A stretch of DNA of 64,000 nt. Origin: Saccharothrix ecbatanensis (lineage in GTDB: Bacteria > Actinomycetota > Actinomycetes > Mycobacteriales > Pseudonocardiaceae). The position numbers and the translations under genes are program-made. Of this stretch, positions 17,359-25,514 are shown in pieces. The stretch is from NCBI RefSeq assembly GCF_014205015.1, contig NZ_JACHMO010000001.1, positions 7,626,001-7,690,000 of the forward strand, given 5' to 3'. The first letter of the stretch is position 1. Each line of letters starts with the position of its first letter. Under the pieces are notes generated by a model. The model saw nothing but the letters and a program-made list of their open reading frames with translations. It did not search any database and had not been told where the DNA came from.

Positions 17359-18737
17359 TGGGCGACAACAAGCACGGCAACCAGGGCGGTCAAGGCAGCC
17401 AAGGTGGCCAGGGTCACGGCGGCAACGGCGGCCAGGGCAACGGTGGCCAGGGTCACGGCCACCAAGGCGGCGGTCAAGGTCACGGCCACGGTGGTGGTCA
17501 GGGCGGCGGTCAGGGCCACGAGAAGCACACCGACCTCGGCCAGAAGGTCGACTGGATGACCTACAGCCACCAGCAGCTGTGGGAGATGGTCAACACCGGC
17601 GTCGACCTCAAGGCCGCGGGCAGCGCCCAGACCGACTGGGCGACCGTCGGCAAGGCGCTCGGCGAGGTGCAGGAGCTGCTGGCCAAGGCGATCAGCCGGT
17701 CCACCCAGGCGTGGGAGGGCGAGTCGGCCCAACGCGCCCGCGAGGCGCTGGAGTCGGTCGAGAAGTGGGCGCTGCACACCAGCGAGCACGCCGACAACGT
17801 GGCCAAGTGCATCGCCACCGAGATCGACCACGTCCAGACCGCACGCGAGATGATGCCGCCGCCCGCACCCGCGCCGCCGGTCGTCACGCCCGTCGCCGAC
17901 GTGCCGTCGACGCCGACCCCGATCGCCACGCCCAGGTCGCCGCTGATCGCGCGCCGGACGGAGGACTTCGGCTACCGGACGCTGTCCCCGATCGCCGAGG
18001 AGAGCCTGATCGCGAGCACGCGGCTGCCGCGGACGACGCCCGGCGCGTTCACCGGCATCGACACCGTCGCCGCGCCCGCGGTCGACTCGGTGCTGGCCGC
18101 CGACGCGACGCACCGCCAGGCCGCCGAGGTCATGGCGATGTTCCAGCTGAACTCGTACGAGGTCGACCGGACCGTGCCGTCGTTCAGCCCGCCGACCAAC
18201 CCGGTCGCGCCGACCCCTCCGCCGCAGCCGCCCGTGCTGCCGACGACCCCGACCGTGCCCGACGGCAGCGGTGGCGGCGCCGGCAACCCGGTCGTGGCGA
18301 ACCCCGGCGGCCAGAACCCCGGCCAGCGTCCCGGCGGCACGTCCCCGCAGTCGGGTCGCCCCGGCTCCGGCGGCGGTCGCAGCGGCTTCACCGGTTTCGG
18401 CGGCGGCGGTCGCGGAGCCGTGTCCATGCCCACGCCCGTCGGCTCGGCCGGTGGTGGTGGTGCTTCCGGTCCGCTGGCTGGTCCAGGCTCGGCCACGGGT
18501 GCCCTCGGCGACCGCGGCGGCTCGGCCAACCCGGGCAGCGTGACCAGCTCGTTCCAGGCGCCGAAGTCGGTGACGCCGCAGGCGGGCATGATCGGCGCCG
18601 CGCCGATGGCCGCCCCGCCTCCCGTCGCCGGCAGCGGCAGCGAAGACCGGGACCGCAGCCGTCCCAACTACCTGGAGGACGACGACAACGTCTTCGGCGT
18701 CGACCGCAAGGCCGCACCCCCGGTGATCGGCCTGTGA
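17358..18737 (+). CDS. PPE-like type VII secretion substrate
   Basis: A 459-residue protein. It begins with about 50 residues of Gly/Gln/His repeats (GGQG, GHGG units). Residues 60-160 form a helical region with the WXG/PPE character QLWEMVNTGVDLKAAG and STQAWEGESAQRAREALES. The remainder is Pro/Gly-rich and ends with NYLEDDDNVFGVD. It starts within the stop codon of the preceding gene and shares GTGA with EspG downstream. PPE proteins pair with small partners and are exported by ESX systems with an EspG chaperone; this locus supplies exactly that set but no secretion machine. Confidence 0.78.
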   Translation: MGDNKHGNQGGQGSQGGQGHGGNGGQGNGGQGHGHQGGGQGHGHGGGQGGGQGHEKHTDLGQKVDWMTYSHQQLWEMVNTGVDLKAAGSAQTDWATVGKALGEVQELLAKAISRSTQAWEGESAQRAREALESVEKWALHTSEHADNVAKCIATEIDHVQTAREMMPPPAPAPPVVTPVADVPSTPTPIATPRSPLIARRTEDFGYRTLSPIAEESLIASTRLPRTTPGAFTGIDTVAAPAVDSVLAADATHRQAAEVMAMFQLNSYEVDRTVPSFSPPTNPVAPTPPPQPPVLPTTPTVPDGSGGGAGNPVVANPGGQNPGQRPGGTSPQSGRPGSGGGRSGFTGFGGGGRGAVSMPTPVGSAGGGGASGPLAGPGSATGALGDRGGSANPGSVTSSFQAPKSVTPQAGMIGAAPMAAPPPVAGSGSEDRDRSRPNYLEDDDNVFGVDRKAAPPVIGL

Positions 18738-19498
18738 CCGAGCGCGTCTTCCGGCTCTCCGAAGTGGAGTTCTTCCTGCTGTGGCAGGCCGTCCACCGCG
18801 ACGCCCACCCGGTGCCGCTCGGCACCAGGCACTTCGGTCACACCCAGCAGGAACGGGCCAGGCTGGTCGAGACCGCGTCCCGCGACCTGGCGGCACGCGG
18901 TCTCGGCACGGTCGAGCGGCCGGACGAGGAGCTGTACGGGCTGCTGCGCGGCCTGGCCGAGTTCGAGATCGGCCTGGAGGTGTTCTTCACGCTGCGCGGT
19001 GAACAGGCACGCGGCCTGGCCACCGCCGCCTGGCACGGCGCGTTCGCGGGCCGGCTCGGCGGCCAGGTGCAGGTCACCGGCTTCCGGCCGACCGCGCTGG
19101 CCGCCACCACGGTCAACACCCTGCCGCCCGCGCGACCCGGCGGCGGCCGTTCGGTGAACGTGCGCTGGGACGACTACCTGGCGGCGGGGAAGGCGGGGGA
19201 GAACGAGGGCAGCGAGGGCTTCCTCGACGTGCTGCGCGGCGTCGGCCTGCGCGAGCCGGAGGCCAACACCCTGATGCGTGCCGTGACGACCCGCAGCGGC
19301 GGCGGCCAGGTCGGCGTGATCGCCCGCAACCGGGCGGGGTACCTGCACCCGACTGGCACCGTGGTGTCGTGGCTGGACACCGCCGAGGGCCGCTACCTGG
19401 TCCGGCGGGACGACGGGTGGCTCGTGATGGCGCCCGCGGACGCGCAGCGGTTGATCTCTGCGGTCGAGGGACTGGTGGCAGCCGCCGGTCGGAACTGA
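18734..19498 (+). CDS. espG: ESX secretion-associated chaperone EspG
   Basis: A 254-residue cytosolic protein of the EspG family, which binds PE/PPE-type substrates and delivers them to the type VII secretion system. The start VTERVFRLSEVEFFLLWQAV and the late GTVVSWLDTAEGRYLV match the family pattern (an N-terminal strand-helix and a C-terminal antiparallel sheet). The GTG start overlaps the stop of the PPE-like gene by four bases, so chaperone and client are made together. No EccC, EccD or MycP gene is nearby. Confidence 0.85.
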   Translation: MTERVFRLSEVEFFLLWQAVHRDAHPVPLGTRHFGHTQQERARLVETASRDLAARGLGTVERPDEELYGLLRGLAEFEIGLEVFFTLRGEQARGLATAAWHGAFAGRLGGQVQVTGFRPTALAATTVNTLPPARPGGGRSVNVRWDDYLAAGKAGENEGSEGFLDVLRGVGLREPEANTLMRAVTTRSGGGQVGVIARNRAGYLHPTGTVVSWLDTAEGRYLVRRDDGWLVMAPADAQRLISAVEGLVAAAGRN

Positions 19499-19556
19499 TC
19501 CGGTGTGTGGATGACTGCTGTGGTTCCGGGCCGTCCGATCGGCTAGGAACTCAGGT

Positions 19557-21554
19557 ATGACCGAGATGCGTGCCGGCGCCGCCGCCGGCGAGGCGGAAGT
19601 CCTGTGGCGTCCGGACCCCGATCGGGTCCAGGACAGCCGGATGACCGCGTTCCGCTCCTGGCTGGCCACCGCCAAGGGGCTGGACTTCCCCGACTACGAG
19701 TCGCTGTGGGACTGGTCCACGTCCGACCTGGAGGCGTTCTGGGGGGCGATCGCGGAGTTCTTCGAGGTGGTGTTCCACAGCCCGCCCACGCGCGTGCTGG
19801 AGGCTCCGGTGATGCCGGGGGCGTCCTGGTTCCCGGGTGCCACGCTGAACTACGCCGAGCACGCTCTGAGGGGCGCGGACGGTGACTTGGCGGTGGTCTT
19901 CCACCGTGAGGACGGCTTGTCGTCGCAGTTGACGTACGGCTCGTTGCGTAGCCGTGTGGCCGCGGTGCGCGCCGGGTTCGTGGAGATCGGCGTGCGCCCG
20001 GGCGACCGGGTGGTGGCGCTGGTGCCGAACTCGCCGGAGGCGCTGATCGCGTTCCTGGCGGCGGCGTCGCTCGGCGCGACCTGGTCGTCGTGCTCGCCGG
20101 ACTTCGGCGCGCGGGCGATCGCGGACCGGTTCACCCAGATCTCGCCGACGGTGCTGGTGACGGTGGACGGGTACCGGTACAACGGGCGGGCGTTCGACGT
20201 GCGGCCGACGGTGGAGAAGCTGCGGTCGGAGATCCCGTCCCTGCGCGCCACCGTGATGATCGACTACGTCGGCGGCACCCCGCTTCCCGGCGTGGTCACG
20301 TGGGACTCCCTGCTGGCGGCGCACGACGGCGCCGAGTTGGCGTTCGAGCCCGTGCCGTTCGACCACCCGTTGTGGGTCCTGTACTCGTCCGGGACCACGG
20401 GGCTGCCCAAGGGGATCGTTCAGGGGCACGGCGGCATCGTCGTGGAACACCTGAAGATGCTGGCGCTGCACAGTGATCTCGGTCCGGGGGACAGGTTCTT
20501 CTGGTTCACCACCACCGGCTGGATGATGTGGAACTTCCTCGTCTCCGGGCTGCTGGTCGGGTCGACGATCGTGCTGTACGACGGCAGTCCGGCCCACCCC
20601 GACCTGAACGTCCTCTGGCACCTCGCGGAACAGCACCGCGTGACGTACTTCGGCACGTCCGCGCCGTACATCCAGTCGTGCCTGAAGGAAGACCTCCACC
20701 CGGCGTCCCGCTACGACCTCACCGCGCTGCGCGTCGTCGGCTCCACAGGTGCGCCCCTGACCCCCGAAGGCTTCCGCTGGATCGCGTCGGCCGTCGGGTC
20801 TGACGTCCAGATCGCCTCGGTGTCCGGCGGAACAGACCTCTGCACCGCTTTCGTGGCGGCGGCTCCCGATCTGCCGGTCTGGCTGGGCGAACTCTCCTGC
20901 CGGGCGCTGGGGGCGGCGGTCGAGTCCTACGACGAGTCCGGCAAGCCCGCGATCGAGGAGGTGGGCGAGCTGGTGATCACCAAGCCCATGCCGTCGATGC
21001 CGGTGTTCTTCTGGGGTGACGAGGACGGCTCGAAACTCCACGACGCGTACTTCGCCACGTTCGAGGGCGTCTGGCGGCACGGAGACTGGATCCGCATCAC
21101 CCGAAGGGGTTCGGCGATCATCTACGGCCGCAGCGATTCCACCCTGAACCGGGGTGGGGTCCGGATGGGCACGAGCGAGTTCTACCGAGTGGTCGAAGGA
21201 TTGCCCGGCGTGGCCGACTCACTGGTGATCGACACGTCCGGCGCGGGCCAGACCGACGGCGAACTCCTGTGCTTCCTGGTGTTGGAGCCGGACGTGACGC
21301 TGGACACCCTGGAGCCGAGGTTGCGAGCGGAACTACGAACCAACCTGTCCCCGCGGCACGTGCCGGACAGGTTCGTGGCCGTGGAGGAGATCCCGAGGAC
21401 CCTCAACGGCAAGAAGTGCGAGGTGCCCGTGAAGAAGATCCTCGCCGGCACCCCGCCGGAGCGCGCGGTCAGCCTCGACGCCCTCCGGAACCCGGCCGCC
21501 CTGCGCCCATTCCTCGATCTGGCGCGAGACCTACCTCACCCCACCACCCCCTGA
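19557..21554 (+). CDS. aacS: Acetoacetyl-CoA synthetase
   Basis: A 665-residue acyl-adenylate-forming enzyme that converts acetoacetate, ATP and CoA to acetoacetyl-CoA. It has the acetate-CoA-ligase-type N-terminal cap (VLWRPDPDRVQDSRMTAF), the P-loop-like YSSGTTGLPKGIVQGHGG near residue 280, the adenylation signature GDWIRITRRGSAIIYGRSD, and the C-terminal catalytic lysine region RTLNGKKCEVPVKK. The length fits AacS. It stands alone between the ESX locus and the tRNA pair and ends before a strong hairpin. Confidence 0.93.
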   Translation: MTEMRAGAAAGEAEVLWRPDPDRVQDSRMTAFRSWLATAKGLDFPDYESLWDWSTSDLEAFWGAIAEFFEVVFHSPPTRVLEAPVMPGASWFPGATLNYAEHALRGADGDLAVVFHREDGLSSQLTYGSLRSRVAAVRAGFVEIGVRPGDRVVALVPNSPEALIAFLAAASLGATWSSCSPDFGARAIADRFTQISPTVLVTVDGYRYNGRAFDVRPTVEKLRSEIPSLRATVMIDYVGGTPLPGVVTWDSLLAAHDGAELAFEPVPFDHPLWVLYSSGTTGLPKGIVQGHGGIVVEHLKMLALHSDLGPGDRFFWFTTTGWMMWNFLVSGLLVGSTIVLYDGSPAHPDLNVLWHLAEQHRVTYFGTSAPYIQSCLKEDLHPASRYDLTALRVVGSTGAPLTPEGFRWIASAVGSDVQIASVSGGTDLCTAFVAAAPDLPVWLGELSCRALGAAVESYDESGKPAIEEVGELVITKPMPSMPVFFWGDEDGSKLHDAYFATFEGVWRHGDWIRITRRGSAIIYGRSDSTLNRGGVRMGTSEFYRVVEGLPGVADSLVIDTSGAGQTDGELLCFLVLEPDVTLDTLEPRLRAELRTNLSPRHVPDRFVAVEEIPRTLNGKKCEVPVKKILAGTPPERAVSLDALRNPAALRPFLDLARDLPHPTTP

Positions 21555-21567
21555 CCACCCCTCCCAG

Positions 21568-21607
21568 CCTTGCCGCATGCGTCCTGACCAGGGCGGATGC
21601 GGCAAGG
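21568..21607 (+). terminator. Terminator after aacS
   Basis: Arms CCTTGCCGCAT (21568-21578) and ATGCGGCAAGG (21597-21607) are perfectly complementary, just after the aacS stop and before the tRNA promoter. Confidence 0.8.
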
Positions 21608-21618
21608 AGGGGGGCGTT

Positions 21619-21648
21619 TTGCCAGTGCGGCGGGGTCATGTGTAATCT
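21619..21648 (+). promoter_or_regulatory. Promoter for the tRNA-Ser/tRNA-Arg pair
   Basis: TTGCCA (21619-21624) and TAATCT (21643-21648) are separated by 18 bases, close to the housekeeping sigma consensus. The expected start lies about 15 bases before the tRNA-Ser. Confidence 0.65.
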
Positions 21649-21671
21649 ATGCGTCGTAGCCGAGGGCTCCG

Positions 21672-21761
21672 GGAGGCTTCGCCTAGTCTGGTCTATGGCG
21701 CCGCACTGCTAATGCGGTTTGGGTTTATCGCCCATCCCGGGTTCAAATCCCGGAGCCTCCG
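21672..21761 (+). tRNA. tRNA-Ser(GCU)
   Basis: A 90-base serine tRNA: acceptor GGAGGCT pairs with AGCCTCC, the anticodon loop CTGCTAA carries GCU inside a CCGCA/TGCGG stem, there is a long variable arm, and the T-loop is GGTTCAAATC. CCA is not encoded. It lies upstream of tRNA-Arg under what looks like a single promoter. Confidence 0.95.
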
Positions 21762-21799
21762 CAACACCCGTCTTCGGCCGGGTGACAACTGAATACGAT

Positions 21800-21875
21800 G
21801 CGCTCGTAGCTCAACGGATAGAGCATCTGACTACGGATCAGAAGGTTGCAGGTTCGAATCCTGCCGAGCGCACCA
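21800..21875 (+). tRNA. tRNA-Arg(ACG), site of element 2
   Basis: An arginine tRNA with acceptor GCGCTCG/CGAGCGC and anticodon loop CTACGGA (ACG; position 34 is normally edited to inosine by TadA, which is encoded at 53873). CCA is encoded at 21873-21875. Its last 37 bases are repeated at 31198-31234, so it is the attB target of element 2 and was regenerated intact by the integration. Confidence 0.96.
21839..21875 (+). repeat. attL of element 2 (tRNA-Arg 3' half)
   Basis: Thirty-seven bases from the anticodon stem to CCA are identical to 31198-31234. After them the two flanks diverge at once (CCTCA here, GCTCA there). Confidence 0.92.
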
Positions 21876-21879
21876 CCTC

Positions 21880-21903
21880 AAACCCGCTCTCACCAGCGGG
21901 TTT
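21880..21903. terminator. Terminator between tRNA-Arg and integrase
   Basis: Arms AAACCCGCT (21880-21888) and AGCGGGTTT (21895-21903) are perfect and followed by a T-rich tract (GTTCTTTTT). It belongs to the element and replaces the tRNA's native terminator, now at 31241-31270. It can serve both the tRNA and the convergent integrase gene. Confidence 0.82.
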
Positions 21904-21919
21904 GTTCTTTTTCCGCTGC

Positions 21920-23460
21920 TTAGTTCTTGACCGTTTCGCGGTGAGACGGCCGTTGTGTGCCCGATGTGTGCCCATCGGTTCCGGTCCGACGAGCCACTAG
22001 ACCGGCGATCGCCTCTGCGGCATTCCGAGCGACTTCGGGAAGCACCGTCGAATAGGTGTCACTCGTCACGGTGATCGAGCTGTGGCCCAGCATCTCCTGA
22101 ACCGTCTTCATCTCGACGCCAGCCGCCAGGGCGAGCGTCGCCGCTCCGTGGCGGAGGTCGTGCAGCCGGATCGGCGGGAGACCAGCCTGGGCGGTCAACC
22201 CGGCGAACCGGTCGGTGACCCACGACGGACGAAGCTGCTCGCCGTTCCGCTGCGTGAACACCCGCCCGGACTCCACCCACGCCGGACCTGCGGTGAGGCG
22301 TTCCGAGGCGCGTTGCGCGCGGTGCGCTCTCATCACCTTCACCGTGGCAGCGTCGAGGACAACGGTCCGCTTTCCAGCCTCCGTCTTCGGGTCGCTCTCC
22401 TCGACCTCGTAATCCACCTCGGTGAGCTGCTTCGCCACCTGGAGGGTGCCCGCGTCCAAGTCCTCGTCTTCGGTCCGCAGCCCACACACCTCCCCTCGGC
22501 GCAGCCCTCGGAAGGTGAGCACGTGCCACATCGCGTAGAGCCGGTGGTACTTGGCGTGGTCGAGGAACTGGTTCGTCTGCTCCGGAGTCCAGACCATCAC
22601 GGGCGACGGTCGCACTCCCGTTGCCTGCCACTGCTCGACGCGCTCGGCGGTCCACACCAGCGGCTTGGGCCGCTTGGAAGGGATCTTGAAGTGCGCGGCG
22701 GCGTTGAAGGTGATCAACTGCTGCGCGGTGGCGTCGTTCAGCGCCGCGCGCAGGGTCGCCCTGATCCGCTGACGGCTCGACGGCCCGACCATCCGCCGGT
22801 ATGGCGGCAGGCTCGCCAACTGCTCGCGCAGCTTGCGCTTCTCGCTGCGGATGCTCGTCCGCTTGATCTGCACCTCCAGTTCCTTGCGGTCGAGGTTGTT
22901 CGCCCGGATGACTTCGTTCTGGTCCTCGATCGCCTGGAACATCCTGGCGACGTGGGCGACTTGCAGGCGGTCGATCCGGACGTCGCCGATGTTGGGCTTG
23001 ATGTAGAGGCGGACGTGGCTTTCGTAGCTGACGGTCGTGGCGCGGCGGTGCTGCTCCGACGCCATCCACTGATCGAGCCATTCGCCGATCGTGATCCGGT
23101 TGACCAGGTTCTGCCCGGTACGCAGCCGACGCTTGGTCTCGTCGTAGTCCGGGATCGGCTCCTTGTTGGCCGCGACATGCACCAGCAGTGCGGCGATGGC
23201 TTCGCGACCCTCCTCGTCGTCTTTGTCCGGGATCGCCAGGAGTGCGCGCACCTTGTCGAGGTCGGCCTGTGCCGCTTCGACCGTGGCGTAGCCCATGCGG
23301 CGGAAGACACGGCGTTCGTCGTCTGCGGTTGGGGGGAGTCCTGGCGGGCGGCGAGGGTGCCGTGGCCCTTCTTCCGGGCGTTCGGGCACGCCTTGTCGTA
23401 TTGCTTGCCGGTCTCGGGATTTCGGCAGGCACAGCGTCGGGTGATGCTTCCCGCTTTCAC
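21920..23460 (-). pseudogene. int: Tyrosine integrase with one-base frameshift
   Basis: A site-specific recombinase of about 510 residues encoded in two frames. The N-terminus (VKAGSITRRCACRNPETGK, Zn-type Arm motif, from GTG 23460 with AGGAAGGA upstream) is in one frame. The rest, beginning LPPTADDERRVFRRMG, is in another. The switch falls in a run of six Cs at 23331-23336; seven would restore one frame. The C-terminal part is complete: the GLRRGEVCGLR arginine box, LHDLRHGAATLAL, and a tyrosine in SDTYSTVLPEVA. It may be a real disruption, a phase-variable tract or a sequencing error. Its start overlaps the upstream gene by four bases. Confidence 0.87.
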
Positions 23461-23717
23461 CGGTTGGTGTCCTTCCTGTCGAGTTGGTCAAGTTCGAAGT
23501 TGGTCGGTGGGGTGAGACCGGCCCTGCGCATCGCGCGGCGGACGTTGATCAGGTCGCGTTCGATGACCTGGGCGCGGTAGAGGTCTTCGGCGTCGGCTTC
23601 GATCTCGCGTGCCTTGCGGGTCTCGGGTGACTGGGCGAGTTCGGCGAAGCGGTGGGCGTGCGCGTGCGGGTCAACCTGGCGAACGCCCGGTGGATCGACC
23701 TGGCGACGTTGGAACAC
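23457..23717 (-). CDS. Small protein in the excisionase position
   Basis: A minus-strand frame whose last 60 residues look like a real helical protein (TRKAREIEADAEDLYRAQV, then RDLINVRRAMRRAGLTPP). Its TGA shares four bases with the integrase GTG, a strong sign of coupled translation. The start is uncertain: GTG at 23717 is the nearest candidate, and the frame is open to 23870. In many such elements an excisionase or accessory protein sits here, but no HTH motif is evident. It overlaps the start of a plus-strand gene, so only one of the two may extend through 23652-23717. Confidence 0.5.
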   Translation of the reverse strand: MFQRRQVDPPGVRQVDPHAHAHRFAELAQSPETRKAREIEADAEDLYRAQVIERDLINVRRAMRRAGLTPPTNFELDQLDRKDTNR

Positions 23718-23885
23718 CTCTCCCGACTGACCTGGGGGGCGGCACGTGTGCAGGTGGTCGGTGGAGTAGGTGGCGCAATAGCCGAGGTCGTGCGGTACGT
23801 GGACAGCACGCATGAGCGCTTTGCCCTCGCCGAGGTCGAGCACGTGCGTCTCATGGAGCAGTGGGGCCATGGTGGTGCCGCGTGA
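23652..23885 (+). CDS. Small STAS-like protein coupled to the RepA-like ATPase
   Basis: A 77-residue frame from GTG 23652 with the pattern RVNLANARWIDLATLEHLSR, then ARVQVVGGVGGAIAEVVRYV. This recalls the beta-alpha arrangement of STAS domains, although the resemblance is by eye only. Its TGA overlaps the GTG of the ATPase by four bases, which supports translation. No clear ribosome site precedes it. It lies opposite the small excisionase-position gene. Confidence 0.5.
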   Translation: MGVRVRVNLANARWIDLATLEHLSRLTWGAARVQVVGGVGGAIAEVVRYVDSTHERFALAEVEHVRLMEQWGHGGAA

Positions 23886-24958
23886 CGCTGGCCTACGGCA
23901 CCGATCCGCCGGGCACCGAGACGCCGCCGGGTAGGCACATCAGGCTCACCCCGGCCTCCGGTATCCGGATGCGCGCGGTGCGCTGGATCTGGCAGGACAG
24001 GGTTCCCGCGGGCTCCCTGTCGTTGGTGCCCGGTCGCGAGGGCATCGGCAAGAGCCAGCTCGCCTGCTGGCTGGCAGCACAGGTCACCAACGGCACGCTG
24101 CCGGGTGCTCTGCACGGCGAGCCGCGACCGGTCATCTACGCCGCAACCGAGGACTCCTGGGCGCACACTGTGGCGCCCAGGCTCGCCGCTGCCGGTGCCG
24201 ACCTCGACACGGTCTACCGCGCCGAGGTGGACGTGGACGGCATCGTCACGGGGCTGACGCTGCCTCGGGACTGCGAGGCGCTGGGCGAGGAGATCGAGGC
24301 GCGCGGCGTCGGCCTCCTGATCCTCGACCCGCTGCTGTCCGCCATCGGTGCGGGGATCGACACCCATCGGGACCGGGAGCTGCGCCAGGCCCTCGAACCA
24401 CTGGCGCGCATGGCCGACCGCACCGGGTGCGCGGTGGTCGGGCTGGCCCACTTCAACAAGTCGGCGAGCCCGGATCCGCTGCACCTGATCACCGGAAGCC
24501 GGGCGTTCTCCGCTGTGGCACGCGCCGTGTTGGCGGTCGCGCGGGACAAGGAGAGCGACGACGGCGCGTGTGTGATCAGTCAGGCCAAGAACAACCTTGG
24601 CCGGTTGAACCTGCCGTCGCTGGGCTACCGCATCGAGTCCGCCGCGATCGAGACGGACGATGGACCGGCCGAGGTCGGGCGGCTGGTGATGATGGGCGAG
24701 ACCGAGCGGAACGTGCGGGACATCCTCGCCGAGACCGGCGCTGATCCCGAGGCACGCTCGGAGCGCGACGAGGCCGCCGGGTGGCTGCGCGACTACCTGA
24801 TCCAGCACGGCGGCAGCGGCAAGGCAGCCGAGATCATCAAGGCCGCACGCGCGGACGGCATCGCCGAGGCCACCTTGAAACGTGCCCGCAAGCGCGCCGG
24901 AATCGCCACCACCCGGCAGGGCTTCGGACAGGGGTCGGTCTGGTCGCTCGACTTGTGA
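23882..24958 (+). CDS. RepA-like AAA ATPase (hexameric helicase type)
   Basis: A 358-residue RecA-fold ATPase of the RepA/AAA_25 group found on plasmids and integrative elements, where it drives replication initiation. Walker A is GREGIGKS at 51-58. The Walker B strand is GLLILDPLL near residue 148, and a sensor region is VVGLAHFNKS. The C-terminal 80 residues form a separate helical, HTH-like unit (GSGKAAEIIKAARADGIAEATLKRA), probably DNA-binding. The GTG start is coupled to the upstream small gene. A 16-bp inverted repeat with nearby iteron-like words follows the stop. Confidence 0.83.
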   Translation: MTLAYGTDPPGTETPPGRHIRLTPASGIRMRAVRWIWQDRVPAGSLSLVPGREGIGKSQLACWLAAQVTNGTLPGALHGEPRPVIYAATEDSWAHTVAPRLAAAGADLDTVYRAEVDVDGIVTGLTLPRDCEALGEEIEARGVGLLILDPLLSAIGAGIDTHRDRELRQALEPLARMADRTGCAVVGLAHFNKSASPDPLHLITGSRAFSAVARAVLAVARDKESDDGACVISQAKNNLGRLNLPSLGYRIESAAIETDDGPAEVGRLVMMGETERNVRDILAETGADPEARSERDEAAGWLRDYLIQHGGSGKAAEIIKAARADGIAEATLKRARKRAGIATTRQGFGQGSVWSLDL

Positions 24959-24967
24959 CCCGTCATC

Positions 24968-25035
24968 CGGATCACCATTCGGCCCGTTCAGATCACGTCA
25001 CGGGTGCTGATCCGAATGAGCCGAATGGTGATCCG
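24968..25035. repeat. Inverted repeat downstream of the ATPase gene
   Basis: Arms CGGATCACCATTCGGC (24968-24983) and GCCGAATGGTGATCCG (25020-25035) are perfect complements around a 36-base loop. The loop holds GATCACGTCACGGG and a further ATCCGAATG word. It could be a terminator or part of the element's origin. Confidence 0.6.
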
Positions 25036-25257
25036 AACGAGCACGGTCTCGACCGGTCGGCAGCCTCCCCGCGCGCACGCGAGCAGTCCTGACCAGGGGT
25101 GGGGGATGCCCCCCGGACTGCCGTCCGCCCGACCGGTACGTCATAGCAGCTCGCGCTGTGTACGAAACTCGGGTGTTCTGGGTCAACGGGGGAGTGGGTC
25201 CGTGCACTGTGCTCGGGTCTACCCTCGCTTGCTTGCGAGGCAGCGGCCACTTCATAA
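25036..25257. other. Gap between ATPase gene and low-GC cargo
   Basis: No gene or further repeat is recognised. Base composition falls towards the AT-rich cargo near 25240, marking a junction. Confidence 0.4.
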
Positions 25258-25512
25258 CTATTCTTTTGAACGGTTGGCGACTCGACGGCGGGCGATTTCG
25301 AATACCCACGCCTCGGTTGACGCCTTCTTGCGGAGGCCGAAATGTGTAGTGGTGGCACTTTCCATTACGGTATGGAACTCTTCCATCAGTTCGTCCAGTG
25401 ATGCTGCCGAGAAATCTTCTGGCTTCCAACCGTAGTGGTCAGTCGGTTCAGTTCGTACTACTGACCAGTGACTTGCGCTATTTTGTGCCGCAGAGGGGAT
25501 TCTGTGCTTCAA
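25258..25512 (-). CDS. Small protein of unknown function
   Basis: An 84-residue protein that I do not recognise. It contains WSVVRTEPTDHYGWKPEDF and an acidic helix SLDELMEEFHTVM, then a basic C-terminus (FEIARRRVANRSKE). It starts two bases after the stop of the HNH gene, so it is the second gene of a minus-strand pair. Its low GC matches that of the HNH gene and contrasts with the rest of the element, suggesting joint acquisition. Confidence 0.6.
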   Translation of the reverse strand: MKHRIPSAAQNSASHWSVVRTEPTDHYGWKPEDFSAASLDELMEEFHTVMESATTTHFGLRKKASTEAWVFEIARRRVANRSKE

Positions 25513-25514
25513 GC

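Noticed and set aside
16593..18896. Very long minus-strand open frame opposite the ESX genes
   Set aside because: It is a GC-rich antisense shadow with Arg/Gly/Ala composition; the plus-strand genes have family motifs and overlapping starts.
22059..23432. Additional long minus-strand frame within the integrase region
   Set aside because: It runs parallel to the integrase in a second frame with Arg/Pro/Ala-rich content and no motif; the recombinase motifs are in the neighbouring frame.
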